Assembly: GCA_036373915.1 (NCBI GenBank)
Contig: DASUUU010000113.1
Location: 13,475-77,474, forward strand
Length of the DNA: 64,000 nt
From: JASLBX01 sp036373915
Lineage (GTDB): Bacteria > Actinomycetota > Actinomycetes > Jiangellales > Jiangellaceae
Direction of reading: 5' to 3'
Below, piece after piece: positions 17,387-27,364 of the stretch; within the stretch, counting starts at the first letter, position 1; each line of letters starts with the position of its first letter. The notes beneath the pieces are model-generated. The model ran no database searches and had not been told where the DNA came from. It worked only from the letters and a program-made list of their open reading frames with translations. A program made the position numbers and the translations under genes.

Positions 17387-19417
17387 TTACGGATCGATCA
17401 CCACCGTGCAGGTGAGGGTCACCGTCGGATCGGTCGGCAGTAGGTCGTTGACCGTCAACGAGCCGTCGCCGTTGGCACCGGTGCTGCCGTCGTAGACGTT
17501 GCCATCGGAGTCGGTGCACTGGATCACCGAGGCGGTACCGCCGTCGACTTGCGAGTCGACGGAGACGGTGACATCGGTCAGCGGCGTGTTATGGAACGAG
17601 ACTGTCGCTTCGTTCCCATCACCGCAGTCCGACTCTGTCGTGACCGTCACCGTCTTCGACGTGTCACCATCGGCCGCATAGCCGGCCGGCACGCTCTCGG
17701 TGACCGTGTAGTCGCCAACGAACGAGCTCAGGAGCAGATCGTCGAGGCAGGCCGTACCGTCCGGACCCGTTGTCACGGTGACGCCGGCCGCCGGAAGCTC
17801 GCCACCGGTGATCGTGAACTCGACACCCGGATGCGGCTGGTCCCCTGGACCGTCGGCCGCGTGCTTGCGAGTCTTGGTGATCTCGACGGCGCCCCGCTCC
17901 CTCTCGTCGACGAACGTGCAGGTCACTGTCTCGCCGGCGCTGAGACCGATCGAGGCAGGATCCGACCCGTCGTCACAGGTCGCGGAGACCAGGTTCCAGC
18001 CTGCCGGCACTGTCTCGGCGACGTCGTACGTACCAGGCACGAGATCGCCGAACGTGCGGGAGTCCTTACCCCCCGCACCAGCAGCGGTTGTGGTCAACGT
18101 GAACGGCGACGGCGCCAAGGTGCCCGAGGTGAACTCGAACGACCCCGTGCCGTCATTGGTGATCTTCTCGACGATGATCGAGCCACGCGCTTCGTTGTAG
18201 TACGTGCAGTCCAGCACGTCCGTGTCCGCATCGATGTCGAACGTGACCAAAGCCCCGTCGATCACCGGAGTGACGCCCGTACTGGCGCTGCAGTCCACCT
18301 CGACGAAGTCCCACCCGGACGGCAGATCGGCTCCAAGCAGCTCCTCCACCGTGTAACCGGTGCCGAACAGAACCGAGTCGTCGTAGTCCTGCACGCCGTC
18401 GTCTGTCAGCTGGAACGTGTTCGGCGACGCGGGGTCCGTATTGAAGGACTTGGCGTAGTTGAACAAGGTCGTGTTCGGATCTTCATCCGGGTCAGTCTGC
18501 TTGCGGATGATGACGTTTCCGCAGTTCTGCAGGTCGATCGGGACCGGTGCCACGAAGTCCTTCAGCTGCGAGTTGAACGCATCGGACGACCGGCTCTTCA
18601 ACATTGCGCTGCCGAACGACTCGCACTTGTCCGGCTGGAAGAGCAGCCGCAGGTCGAGCTGTGCCTCTCCGAACGTCCGTGGATCCTTCTGACCGGTGGT
18701 GATCAGCCCGTCGGACTCCGCCGCCGGAATCGGCGACTGGTTGATCGTGCCGGCCGCGCATGGCGCAGGGTCACCGTCGCTGTCAGGGCACATGTCCGAG
18801 GGCACGTCCAGGTCCAAAGCGGGACCCCAGGCGGTGCCGGTCCAGGTTCGCGCGGTGATCTCAGCGCGTGCGCCACCCTGGTCGATGGCGTACTCGATGA
18901 GCAGGTCACCGGCAGTGCGAATGACGTTGGGCCCGGAGGAGCAGGGAGTCGAGGACTGGTTGAACTCGAAGTCCATGAGCGTCGTCCCGCTTGGCTCCGA
19001 GACCCGGCTCCAAGCCAGGTTCAAGAACCCTGGGTGGCCGCCGGTGCCGGCCTCCTCGTACACGTGGAAACTCAGCAGGTCGCTCTTGTTGGGCGGGATG
19101 GAGTCGGTCGTCTCGGCCGGACACTCGGTGTCCTCCTTCACACCGCCCGCGTAGGAGTCGTCGCCGGTCCCGTTCACCGCGTCGGTCGCTCGGATCTCTT
19201 CGACGTTGGCCCAGTCCAGCGACGGCGCCGGGTCGTCTACCTTGAGGTTCGCGTCGACGTCGATCTCAAAGTTGCTGCCTTCTAAGCTCGCCTCCGGGTG
19301 GCTCGCCAGCGCCGGCGACGCCACGGTCGCGATGGCGACCAAGCTCATACAGCCGACGAAAGCGAACCATCTCCTGCGACGACTCGTAGGGCGCGCGCGT
19401 CTGCTTACAGGTGTCAT
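17387..19417 (-). CDS. Secreted protein with SpaA/prealbumin-like repeats
   Basis: A 676-residue exported protein. The start at 19417 gives a clean signal peptide (RRRR, then WFAFVGCMSLVAIATVASPALA) and has a G-rich ribosome site eight bases upstream. Residues of about 30-330 form an N-terminal domain of unknown type. From about 340 on there are four or five beta-sandwich repeats of the SpaA/collagen-adhesin B kind, each with 'G.Y.V.E..P.GW' motifs (TYDVAETVPAGWNLVSATC; DYTVTESVPAGYAAD) and paired Cys. No LPXTG signal or C-terminal membrane anchor is present, so it is probably released or held by another route. Role in adhesion is inference. Confidence 0.8.
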   Translation of the reverse strand: MTPVSRRARPTSRRRRWFAFVGCMSLVAIATVASPALASHPEASLEGSNFEIDVDANLKVDDPAPSLDWANVEEIRATDAVNGTGDDSYAGGVKEDTECPAETTDSIPPNKSDLLSFHVYEEAGTGGHPGFLNLAWSRVSEPSGTTLMDFEFNQSSTPCSSGPNVIRTAGDLLIEYAIDQGGARAEITARTWTGTAWGPALDLDVPSDMCPDSDGDPAPCAAGTINQSPIPAAESDGLITTGQKDPRTFGEAQLDLRLLFQPDKCESFGSAMLKSRSSDAFNSQLKDFVAPVPIDLQNCGNVIIRKQTDPDEDPNTTLFNYAKSFNTDPASPNTFQLTDDGVQDYDDSVLFGTGYTVEELLGADLPSGWDFVEVDCSASTGVTPVIDGALVTFDIDADTDVLDCTYYNEARGSIIVEKITNDGTGSFEFTSGTLAPSPFTLTTTAAGAGGKDSRTFGDLVPGTYDVAETVPAGWNLVSATCDDGSDPASIGLSAGETVTCTFVDERERGAVEITKTRKHAADGPGDQPHPGVEFTITGGELPAAGVTVTTGPDGTACLDDLLLSSFVGDYTVTESVPAGYAADGDTSKTVTVTTESDCGDGNEATVSFHNTPLTDVTVSVDSQVDGGTASVIQCTDSDGNVYDGSTGANGDGSLTVNDLLPTDPTVTLTCTVVIDP

Positions 19418-19587
19418 GTGGTTCCCCCCTCGAGAACGAACACCCGCGGCCGTCCCGGACGAGATCGACCGGGCCCACGAGCCGGCACAACGGTCGACCC
19501 CCCCCGCTGCGTCGTGCCGTGTTCCAGTAATGAAGGTACTCAGCGTCCTTCCGGTCGGATTAGCGCCCGATTCACTACCGTTGCAGG

Positions 19588-20178
19588 ATGCCGCCAGGCC
19601 CGCACGCCCACCCGGACCGGATGCGGTGGAACGAGCGGTACGCCGGCACGCCACCCACCTTCGAACCACATCCCCTGGCCGGAGCCGCCCTGACCGCCGG
19701 CCTGCCGGACGGGCCCGTGCTCGAACTCGCGTGCGGGCGGTCCGGCAGTGCGCTGCTGCTGGCCGCCGCCGGCCTGCGGGTCACCGCGGTGGACATTTCC
19801 GATCTCGCGCTAGCCCAGCTGGCGGCGGAGGCCAGGCTACGGGGCCTGGCCGATCGGATCGAGTGTGTCGAGGCCGACATCCCGTCTCGTGAGCACGGCA
19901 ACGAGCGGTACGCACTCGTGCTGGCGACCCACTTCTGGGATCCGGCGGCGTTCGCCGCGGCGTGCCGCGCCGTGATGCCGACAGGTCTGCTGGGCTGGGA
20001 GGCGCTGGCGGCGGATCCAACGGCCGACGGCCCCGCTCAGCAGTGGCGTGTCGCCCACGGTGCACTGAGCGCACGGCTGCCGCAGCGCTTCACCGTGCTC
20101 GAGGAGCGGCTGGTGGTGTCGGGTGGCAAGCGCTCCACTCGGCTGCTCGCCCGCGCGGCGCCGGCCGCCCGAGTATGA
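19588..20178 (+). CDS. Class I SAM-dependent methyltransferase
   Basis: A 196-residue Rossmann methyltransferase. Motif I is VLELACGRSGSALLLAAAG (about 45-63), with VTAVDISDLALAQLAAEA supplying the acidic residue that binds the ribose, and IECVEADIP after it. The sequence resembles the TehB/thiopurine-methyltransferase-like group; note WNERYAGTPP at the start and ATHFWDPAAFA in the motif IV region. A later start at 19621 (MRWNERYAG) is possible. Substrate unknown. It sits alone, ending 24 bases before the convergent aceB. Confidence 0.85.
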   Translation: MPPGPHAHPDRMRWNERYAGTPPTFEPHPLAGAALTAGLPDGPVLELACGRSGSALLLAAAGLRVTAVDISDLALAQLAAEARLRGLADRIECVEADIPSREHGNERYALVLATHFWDPAAFAAACRAVMPTGLLGWEALAADPTADGPAQQWRVAHGALSARLPQRFTVLEERLVVSGGKRSTRLLARAAPAARV

Positions 20179-20202
20179 GCAGCCGGTCGCCGCGCGCCCG
20201 CG

Positions 20203-21755
20203 TCACACGTAGATGGCGTAAGCGGGGATGGTCAGGAAGGTGGGATATTCCGGCCCCAACGCGACGTCCTCGAAGAGCAACCGCGCCTGCTGGACTCGCC
20301 GCCCACGGCGAATGTCGCTGCCGACCTCGGCCATCAGGTTGGCCGTCTCCTCCGCGACGATTCGTTCGACCAGCGGCCGCGAGATGATCGTCCCGTCCGG
20401 CAGCTTGGATTCCGCGTGGATCCACTGCCAGATCTGCGACCTGCTGATCTCGGCCGTGGCCGCGTCCTCCATGAGCCCGAAGATGCCCACGGCGCCGCGG
20501 CCCCCGAGCCAGGACTCCAGGTAGCGCAATGCGACGGCGACGTTCTTGCGCAAGCCGGCTTCGGTGATCTCACCGGGTGTCGCCGCGATGTCGAGCAGGT
20601 CGGCGGCACCAACGTGGACGTCGTCGCGACGGCGATCGATCTGATTCGGCTTGTCTCCGAGCACCGCGTCGAACACCTCGCGGACCACGTCGACCATGCC
20701 CGGGTGTGCGACCCACGATCCGTCGAACCCGTCCCGTGCTTCGCGTTCCTTGTCGGCCCGGACCTGGGCGAAGGCCTCCTCGTTCGCTTCCGCGTCCTTG
20801 GAGGGAATGAACGCCGACATGCCGCCGATGGCGTGCGCGCCGCGCCGGTGACAGGTGCTCACGAGAAGTTCCGTGTACGCCCGCATGAACGGCACCGTCA
20901 TCGTCACGGCCGACCGGTCGGGCAGCACGTAGGCCGAACCACGGGTGCGGTAGTTCTTGATCAAGCTGAAGATGTAGTCCCACCGGCCCGCGTTGAGCCC
21001 GGCCGAGTGCTCGCGCAACTCGTACAGGATCTCGTCCATCTCGAACGCCGCAGGGAGCGTTTCGATCAGGACGGTTGCGCGGATGGTGCCGCGCGGCAGC
21101 CCGAAAAAGTCCTCCGCGAACACGAACACATCGCGCCACAGCCGCGCCTCGAGATGGCTTTCCAGCTTGGGCAGGTAGAAGTACGGCCCGACGCCCCGGG
21201 CGACGAGCTCGCGGGCGTTGTGGAAGAAGTACAACCCGAAGTCGACAAGGCCGCCGACCATGACGTCCCCGTCGACGGTCAGGTGCTTCTCCGTCAGGTG
21301 CCAGCCACGGGGCCGCATCACGATCGTCGCGGTCTCGTCGTTCAGCTCGTAGCGCTTGCCGTCCGGGCTGGTGTAGTCGATCTGCCGGCGGATCGCGTCG
21401 TACAGGTTGGCCTGCCCGTCGATGACGTTCGCGAAGTGTGGCGTGTTGGCGTCCTCGAGGTCGGCCAGCCAGACCTTCGCGCCCGAGTTCACCGCGTTGA
21501 TCGTCATCTTGCGGTCGGTAGGGCCGGTGATCTCGACCCGGCGGTCGTCCAGGCCAGGGGCCGGTGGAGGCACGCGCCAGGAGTCGTCCTCCCGGATGTG
21601 GCGGGTCTCGGGGAGGAAGTCAAGGTCGACACCGGCCGCGATCTGCTGGCGGCGCCGCTGCCGGGCGACGAGCAGGTCGGCCCGCTGGCCGGCGAACCGC
21701 CGGTGCAGTTGATTGAGAAACGCCAGCGCCGGTGGGTTGAGGATCTCGGGTCGGC

Positions 21756-21759
<4 letters not shown>
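20203..21759 (-). CDS. aceB: Malate synthase A
   Basis: A 518-residue malate synthase of the A type, which condenses glyoxylate with acetyl-CoA in the glyoxylate shunt. Recognisable blocks are EDDSWRVPPPAPGLDDRRVEITGPTD, GAKVWLADLEDANTP, the family signature RDVFVFAEDFFGLPRGTIRATVLIET (catalytic Arg and metal Glu region) and the C-terminal RSQIWQWIHAESKLPDGT with the catalytic Asp region upstream. Its ATG overlaps the aceA stop (ATGA), so the two are translationally coupled. Confidence 0.95.
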
Positions 21760-23090
<1,331 letters not shown>

Positions 23091-23149
23091 GATTGCTCCT
23101 AGCTTGCTGAAGGTCTTCCTAACTCTTACTCTGTGTCCACCGAATCGGC

Positions 23150-23191
23150 ATTCACTACCGCTATGCTTGGTGAATATCGTCCAAAATTCAC
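23150..23191. promoter_or_regulatory. ATTCAC repeat cluster in the aceA/ramB-like promoter region
   Basis: ATTCAC occurs at 23150-23155 and 23186-23191 and in inverted form (GTGAAT) at 23170-23175, within the 114-bp divergent gap. The spacing and mixed orientation suggest an operator array. It does not match the RamB site known from Corynebacterium (AA/GTTTGCAAA), so binding by the adjacent regulator is inference. Confidence 0.35.
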
Positions 23192-23204
23192 TGAGAGAGA
23201 AGTC

Positions 23205-24647
23205 ATGACTGTCGCCGATCTGGATCTGATGACGCTGGGCCGGCGCATCCGCCACGCCCGGAAGGCTCGAGGCATGACGCTCGGCGACCTGGCCGATGCC
23301 GTCGACCGTGCCCCATCGCTGTTGTCTCAGATCGAGAACGGCAAACGCGAGCCGCGGCTGGCCCTGCTCCGCGCCATCGCCGAGGCGGTAGGCGTCGAGC
23401 TCGCCGAACTCATGAGCGCCGAACCGCCCTCACCGCGGGCGGCACTGGAGATCGCCCTGGCGCGCGCCCAGCGCACGCCCCTGTACGCCTCCCTGGGGTT
23501 ACCGCAGGTGGCGTTGAGCAATCGGTTGCCGACCGAGATCCTTGAGGCGCTCGTAGGTCTGCACCATGAACTCGAGCGCACAGCGACGAAACAGCTGGCG
23601 ACGCCGGAGGCGGCCCGCCGGGCCAATGCGGAACTGCGCCGTCAGATGCGCGACCGCGACAACTACTTTCCCGAGATCGAGCAGGTGGCCGCCGACATCT
23701 CGATGGCCACCAGGCACGTCAGCGGTCCGCTGACCGAAACTGGCATCAGCAAGATCACATCGCATCTCGGCTTCACCTTTCATCGGGTGGCGGACCTGCC
23801 GCGCGCGACCCGGTCGATCATCGATCTCAAGCACCGGCGGGTCTACCTTCCGCTGTCCGGTCCGCGGGGTCACGACCCGCGCACCATCGTGCTGCAGTCG
23901 CTCGGTCACGTCGCGCTCGGCCACGACGACCCGGCCGACTACGCCGACTTCCTGCGCCAGCGGGTCGAGGTGAACTACTTCGCCGCGGCGCTGCTCATGC
24001 CCGAGCGGGCCGCCGTCGAGCACTTGCAGCGCGCGAAGGCCCAGAAGGCTCTGGCCATCGAGGATCTGCGTGATGTGTTCGCCGTGTCGTACGAGACCGC
24101 GGCCCACCGGTTCACCAACCTGGCCACGCACCACCTCGGGTTACCCGTCCACTTCATGCGGGTCGGGGAGGACGGCGTCATCTACAAGGCGTACGAGAAC
24201 GACGACGTGACGTTCCCGACCGACGTCACCGGCGCGATAGAGGGTCAGATCGTGTGCCGGCGCTGGGCGGCCCGGGCGGTGTTCTCGTCGGCCGACCGGT
24301 ACGCCACGCACTATCAGTACACGGACATGGATCGCGGGACGTACTGGTGCACCACCCATGTCGAGCGCACGCCGGAAGGCGAGTTCGCCATCGACGTCGG
24401 TGTCCCCTACGCACACTCGAAGTGGTTCACCGGCCGCGAGACGACAATCCGGGCCCGATCGAGCTGCCCCGACCCGTCGTGCTGCCGGCGAGCGCCTGCT
24501 GATCTGGCCGACCGGTGGGCCGAGTACGCCTGGCCGAGCGCCCGGGTCCACTCCCATCTGCTCGCCGCCCTACCGCCCGGCACGTTCCCGGGGGTGGACG
24601 ACACCGACGTGTACGCGTTTCTCGACCGCCATTCCCCCGCTTCCTAG
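23205..24647 (+). CDS. RamB-like XRE-family regulator with degenerate IrrE/ImmA domain
   Basis: A 480-residue regulator of the short-chain fatty acyl regulator (ScfR/RamB) family. An XRE helix-turn-helix lies at about residues 10-70 (IRHARKARGMTLGDLADAVDRAPSLLSQIENGKREPRLALLRAIAEA), followed by an ImmA/IrrE-like domain and a C-terminal ligand domain with a Cys cluster (CPDPSCC). The protease motif HExxH is replaced by QSLGH in LQSLGHVALGH, so peptidase activity is not expected. I start at the ATG at 23205, after GAGAGAAG. In mycobacteria and corynebacteria RamB represses isocitrate lyase; the divergent aceA fits that role. Confidence 0.88.
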   Translation: MTVADLDLMTLGRRIRHARKARGMTLGDLADAVDRAPSLLSQIENGKREPRLALLRAIAEAVGVELAELMSAEPPSPRAALEIALARAQRTPLYASLGLPQVALSNRLPTEILEALVGLHHELERTATKQLATPEAARRANAELRRQMRDRDNYFPEIEQVAADISMATRHVSGPLTETGISKITSHLGFTFHRVADLPRATRSIIDLKHRRVYLPLSGPRGHDPRTIVLQSLGHVALGHDDPADYADFLRQRVEVNYFAAALLMPERAAVEHLQRAKAQKALAIEDLRDVFAVSYETAAHRFTNLATHHLGLPVHFMRVGEDGVIYKAYENDDVTFPTDVTGAIEGQIVCRRWAARAVFSSADRYATHYQYTDMDRGTYWCTTHVERTPEGEFAIDVGVPYAHSKWFTGRETTIRARSSCPDPSCCRRAPADLADRWAEYAWPSARVHSHLLAALPPGTFPGVDDTDVYAFLDRHSPAS

Positions 24648-24662
24648 CAGAGGCGTAACCTT

Positions 24663-25274
24663 TTGCCCGGCCCGGGCGATAACACGGGTAGGGGCCAACG
24701 CCGTACCGGGGAGGAAGCGCTGGCGATCGGGGAAGCTTTCGATGACGTGCTCACTGCCGCCCGCTCGGGCGCGCCGTGGGCTTTTGAGCGTCTCTACGCC
24801 GACCTGTCTCCGCAGGTTGCGAACTACCTGACGCTCCGCGGCGTGGCTGACCGTGACGACGTCACGAGCGAGGTCTTTCTCGCCGTGTTCGAGCGCCTCG
24901 CGACGTTCACCGGTTCGGAGGCCAAATTCCGCTCGTGGGTCTTCGCGATAGCTCACAACAAGGCGGCCGATGTACACCGGCGTGAGCTCCGCCGGCCATG
25001 GTCGGAGACGAGTCACGACCCCTCGCTGGATTGGCCGGGCGGCAACGTGGAGGACGAGGCACTGTCGAGCCTCGGCGCCGAGCAGGTCCGCCGACTGCTC
25101 GACAGCCTCCCGGAAATCCAGCGTGACGTGCTCATGCTCCGCATCGTCGCCGATCTCACCGTCGAACAGGTAGCGACCGTACTCGGCAAGTCCACCGGCG
25201 CGGTAAAGCAGCACCAGCGGCGCGCGCTGAACCTGCTTCGCGAGAAGTTCCAGCGCGAGGGTGTAACCCTGTGA
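24663..25274 (+). CDS. ECF-family RNA polymerase sigma factor
   Basis: A sigma-70 family ECF factor of about 180-200 residues. Region 2 is LYADLSPQVANYLTLRGVADRDDVTSEVFL and FRSWVFAIAHNKAADVHRR, and region 4 is LPEIQRDVLMLRIVADLTVEQVATVLGKSTGAVKQHQRRA. The start is uncertain. The TTG at 24663 has GAGG nine bases upstream, a CTG at 24720 has a perfect GGGGAGG five bases upstream, and a GTG at 24750 is the latest possibility. The next gene overlaps by four bases and encodes a probable membrane anti-sigma factor, so the pair is likely a signal-responsive switch. Confidence 0.88.
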   Translation: MPGPGDNTGRGQRRTGEEALAIGEAFDDVLTAARSGAPWAFERLYADLSPQVANYLTLRGVADRDDVTSEVFLAVFERLATFTGSEAKFRSWVFAIAHNKAADVHRRELRRPWSETSHDPSLDWPGGNVEDEALSSLGAEQVRRLLDSLPEIQRDVLMLRIVADLTVEQVATVLGKSTGAVKQHQRRALNLLREKFQREGVTL

Positions 25275-26014
25275 GCGGCTCGCGCGATTACAGAGACGAG
25301 ATGCATGCGCAGCGCGAACTAGACGATGCCACGGTCGAGGCCGTGCTCAGCGGCGAGCCTGTACCCGCCGAGTTGGAGCCGCTCGCCGAGGCGCTCGGCA
25401 CCCTGCGCGCACTCCCAGGACAGCCGGTCCGTCCATCCGAGGAGCTTGCCGCCCGGATGGCCACCGGTGATTTCGCCAGCGCTGTGGCGCCGCGACCCAG
25501 CCGCCGCAGCGCTGGTCGCCACGTAGCACGCCGTCGGCTCGCCGCATTACCGCTGCGCGCCAAGGTTGCCGCCGGCAGCGTGCTGGCTCTGGGCGGGCTT
25601 GCGAGCGCTACGGCCGCAGGCGCCCTTCCGGATCATGCCCAGCAGGGCGTCGAGTCCGTGATCGAGATCATGACGCCCTTCGAGTTCACCGACTCCGGCG
25701 ACTTCGGTCACGAGGTGTCCGACGACGCCAGGGACGGCGGAGTCGACGGTCAGGAGATCAGCGAGAAGGCCAAGGAGCAGGGCAACCAACCCGAAGATGC
25801 CGGCAACTCGGGGATCGAACCGGCAGTGCCGCTGAACCCGGACGCGGACCGCCCGGAGCCCGCCGGCACGCCGCCCAATGACAAGGCCGATACGGCCGGC
25901 AAGCCGGCGGAACCAGGCCCGCCGGCCGACAAGGGCAAACCTGACAGCGCCGGCAATTCCAACTCAGAGGATCGGTCAGACGAGGCACCAATCCAACCCA
26001 AGTCCACGGACTGA
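25271..26014 (+). CDS. Putative membrane-anchored anti-sigma factor
   Basis: A 247-residue protein translationally coupled to the sigma gene (GTGA overlap). The first 95 residues are soluble and helical (RELDDATVEAVLSG, LEPLAEALGTLRAL), one transmembrane segment follows at about 97-116 (AKVAAGSVLALGGLASATAAGALP), and the rest is a long acidic, Pro/Asp/Gly-rich tail outside the membrane with no fold I can name. There is no HxxxCxxC zinc anti-sigma motif. Anti-sigma function is inferred from topology and position, as is common for this type of ECF operon. Confidence 0.65.
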   Translation: MSGSRDYRDEMHAQRELDDATVEAVLSGEPVPAELEPLAEALGTLRALPGQPVRPSEELAARMATGDFASAVAPRPSRRSAGRHVARRRLAALPLRAKVAAGSVLALGGLASATAAGALPDHAQQGVESVIEIMTPFEFTDSGDFGHEVSDDARDGGVDGQEISEKAKEQGNQPEDAGNSGIEPAVPLNPDADRPEPAGTPPNDKADTAGKPAEPGPPADKGKPDSAGNSNSEDRSDEAPIQPKSTD

Positions 26015-26061
26015 TCCCACAAGCCCCCGGCGTGCGCCCCCCCGAACCGCACCCGGGTGAT

Positions 26062-26105
26062 GCGGCCCCGGTACCCCCCTAATGCCGGGGCCGCCTTTCT
26101 TTTCC
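26062..26105 (+). terminator. Strong intrinsic terminator
   Basis: GCGGCCCCGG (26062-26071) and CCGGGGCCGC (26085-26094) form a perfect 10-bp GC stem with a 13-base loop, followed by a pyrimidine/T tract (CTTTCTTTT). It lies about 50 bases after the anti-sigma gene and ends the sigma operon. The remaining stretch to the next gene shows nothing further. Confidence 0.92.
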
Positions 26106-26225
26106 GAACAACGAGCGCGCGGGCGAGCACGATCAGATGCACAAGCCGCAAGGCACCGGTGGCTTCGGTGAGTTGGAACACCTGATCCCGGTCCGGCGCG
26201 GGACCCGCGCCGCACCCGCGCCGGC

Positions 26226-27014
26226 TCACCTGCGGCGGCAGATCATCAGCTCCGTGGTCGGGCTCTCGGGTAACCAGCGGGTCAGCCCTCGATCGACCGG
26301 ATACAGCGCCGCACCGGCAAGCCACCCGGTGACCTCGGTCATCGTCACCGCGCGCAATGCGCCTCCCCACACCGTGCGCCACATGAGCGGCGCGTCTACC
26401 TGGGCGTTCATCAGCACCAGCATCGGCACCCTGCGTACGATCTCGAAACCGGCGTCCCCGAGGATCGAATAGATCGTCGAGGCGGTTCTGTTGACCTGAT
26501 GCTCGCCGCGCTGTTCCGCGCGGTGCAGGAAATTCTCCGACAGCACGAAATGCCCGCCGGGACGCAGCACCTCCGCGACTCCCTTGATGGCCCGCCCGTA
26601 CTGCCCGTCATCGGTGATGTGGAACAGCACGTCCATGCACGACGCTGCGTCGAACGACGCCGGCTCGAACTCGGTCGCCACGTCCGCCGCATCCGTGCGG
26701 ACGAACGTCACATCAGGGAACCGCCGGCGCAACCGGCCGACTGCGGCCTCGGTGAGATCACAGCCGACGACCCGGCCGGCGCCGACATCCTGCCAGCATT
26801 GGACGTAGAAGCCCGTTCCCGACCCGAGGTCAAGGACTCGTGAGTCCGCCCCGACCCCCAGGCGGGCGACCTCACGGCAGAACACCGCCCGCCTGACCCG
26901 GTACATCCAGGTGTTGAAGGCACGCCCGAGCGCTCGGTAGCCGACGCCCGACTCGGTCCAGTCGTTGCCGAGCCGTCGTTCCCAGAAGGCCCGCAACTCA
27001 GCCTCGTCGCTCAC
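26226..27014 (-). CDS. SAM-dependent methyltransferase
   Basis: A methyltransferase of about 262 residues. Motif I is SRVLDLGSGTGFYVQCWQDVGAGRVVGCDLTE, motif II is DAADVATEFEPASFDAASCMDVLFHITD and motif III is VLRPGGHFVLSENFLHR. The N-terminal block FWERRLGNDWTESGVGYRALGRAFNTWMY is typical of a class seen near glycosyl and lipid biosynthesis genes, but no such genes are adjacent here. Both the GTG at 27014 and one at 27044 are possible starts; neither has a strong ribosome site. Substrate unknown. Confidence 0.82.
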   Translation of the reverse strand: MSDEAELRAFWERRLGNDWTESGVGYRALGRAFNTWMYRVRRAVFCREVARLGVGADSRVLDLGSGTGFYVQCWQDVGAGRVVGCDLTEAAVGRLRRRFPDVTFVRTDAADVATEFEPASFDAASCMDVLFHITDDGQYGRAIKGVAEVLRPGGHFVLSENFLHRAEQRGEHQVNRTASTIYSILGDAGFEIVRRVPMLVLMNAQVDAPLMWRTVWGGALRAVTMTEVTGWLAGAALYPVDRGLTRWLPESPTTELMICRRR

Positions 27015-27364
27015 ACATTGATTGATTCCCGGATGTAACGCCACTATTCACGACGCCATGACCCGAATCTTGACGATCATCACTCGCCACCGTTATCCTC
27101 CTCGCCGGAGGCCTTCTTCGTTTCTGGGGAGGCCGCTTTTCCTGTCGCGACGCGCGCGGAACGGGGGTGAGGGACAATGCCAAGTGGTAGACCGGCGCAG
27201 TCGGCCAGCGACGATCCCAGCCACAGTCACTGGCAGCGGACGATGACCTGCCGTACCCAGCTCCCCTCACCCGGCGTTGGCGCGCACTGACCTCACACGT
27301 CCAGTAGCGATGGTGCGCTGACGCGCGCCAGGGTGACCGGGGACGCCCACCCTGGAGATATGCC
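27015..27364 (+). promoter_or_regulatory. Structured leader region upstream of mgtE
   Basis: This 350-base stretch holds no gene. It shows long-range complementarity between GGGTGAGGG (27165-27173) and CCCTCACCC (27264-27272), enclosing local hairpins. Close to the gene, a second hairpin of CCAGGGTG (27328-27335) and CACCCTGG (27348-27355) ends on the bases just before and within the mgtE ribosome site (TGGAGA). This is the shape expected of a riboswitch-like leader. I could not fit it to the M-box consensus, so no class is assigned. Confidence 0.45.

Noticed and set aside
17549..19285. Plus-strand open frame of 578 codons opposite the SpaA-like gene
   Set aside because: The product is low-complexity Arg/Val/Gly with no domain. 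The minus strand has a signal peptide and recognisable repeats.
27015..27364. M-box (Mg2+ riboswitch) before mgtE
   Set aside because: The leader is structured, but I could not find the conserved M-box start (GTTAGGTGAGGC-like) or core, so I report an unclassified leader instead.
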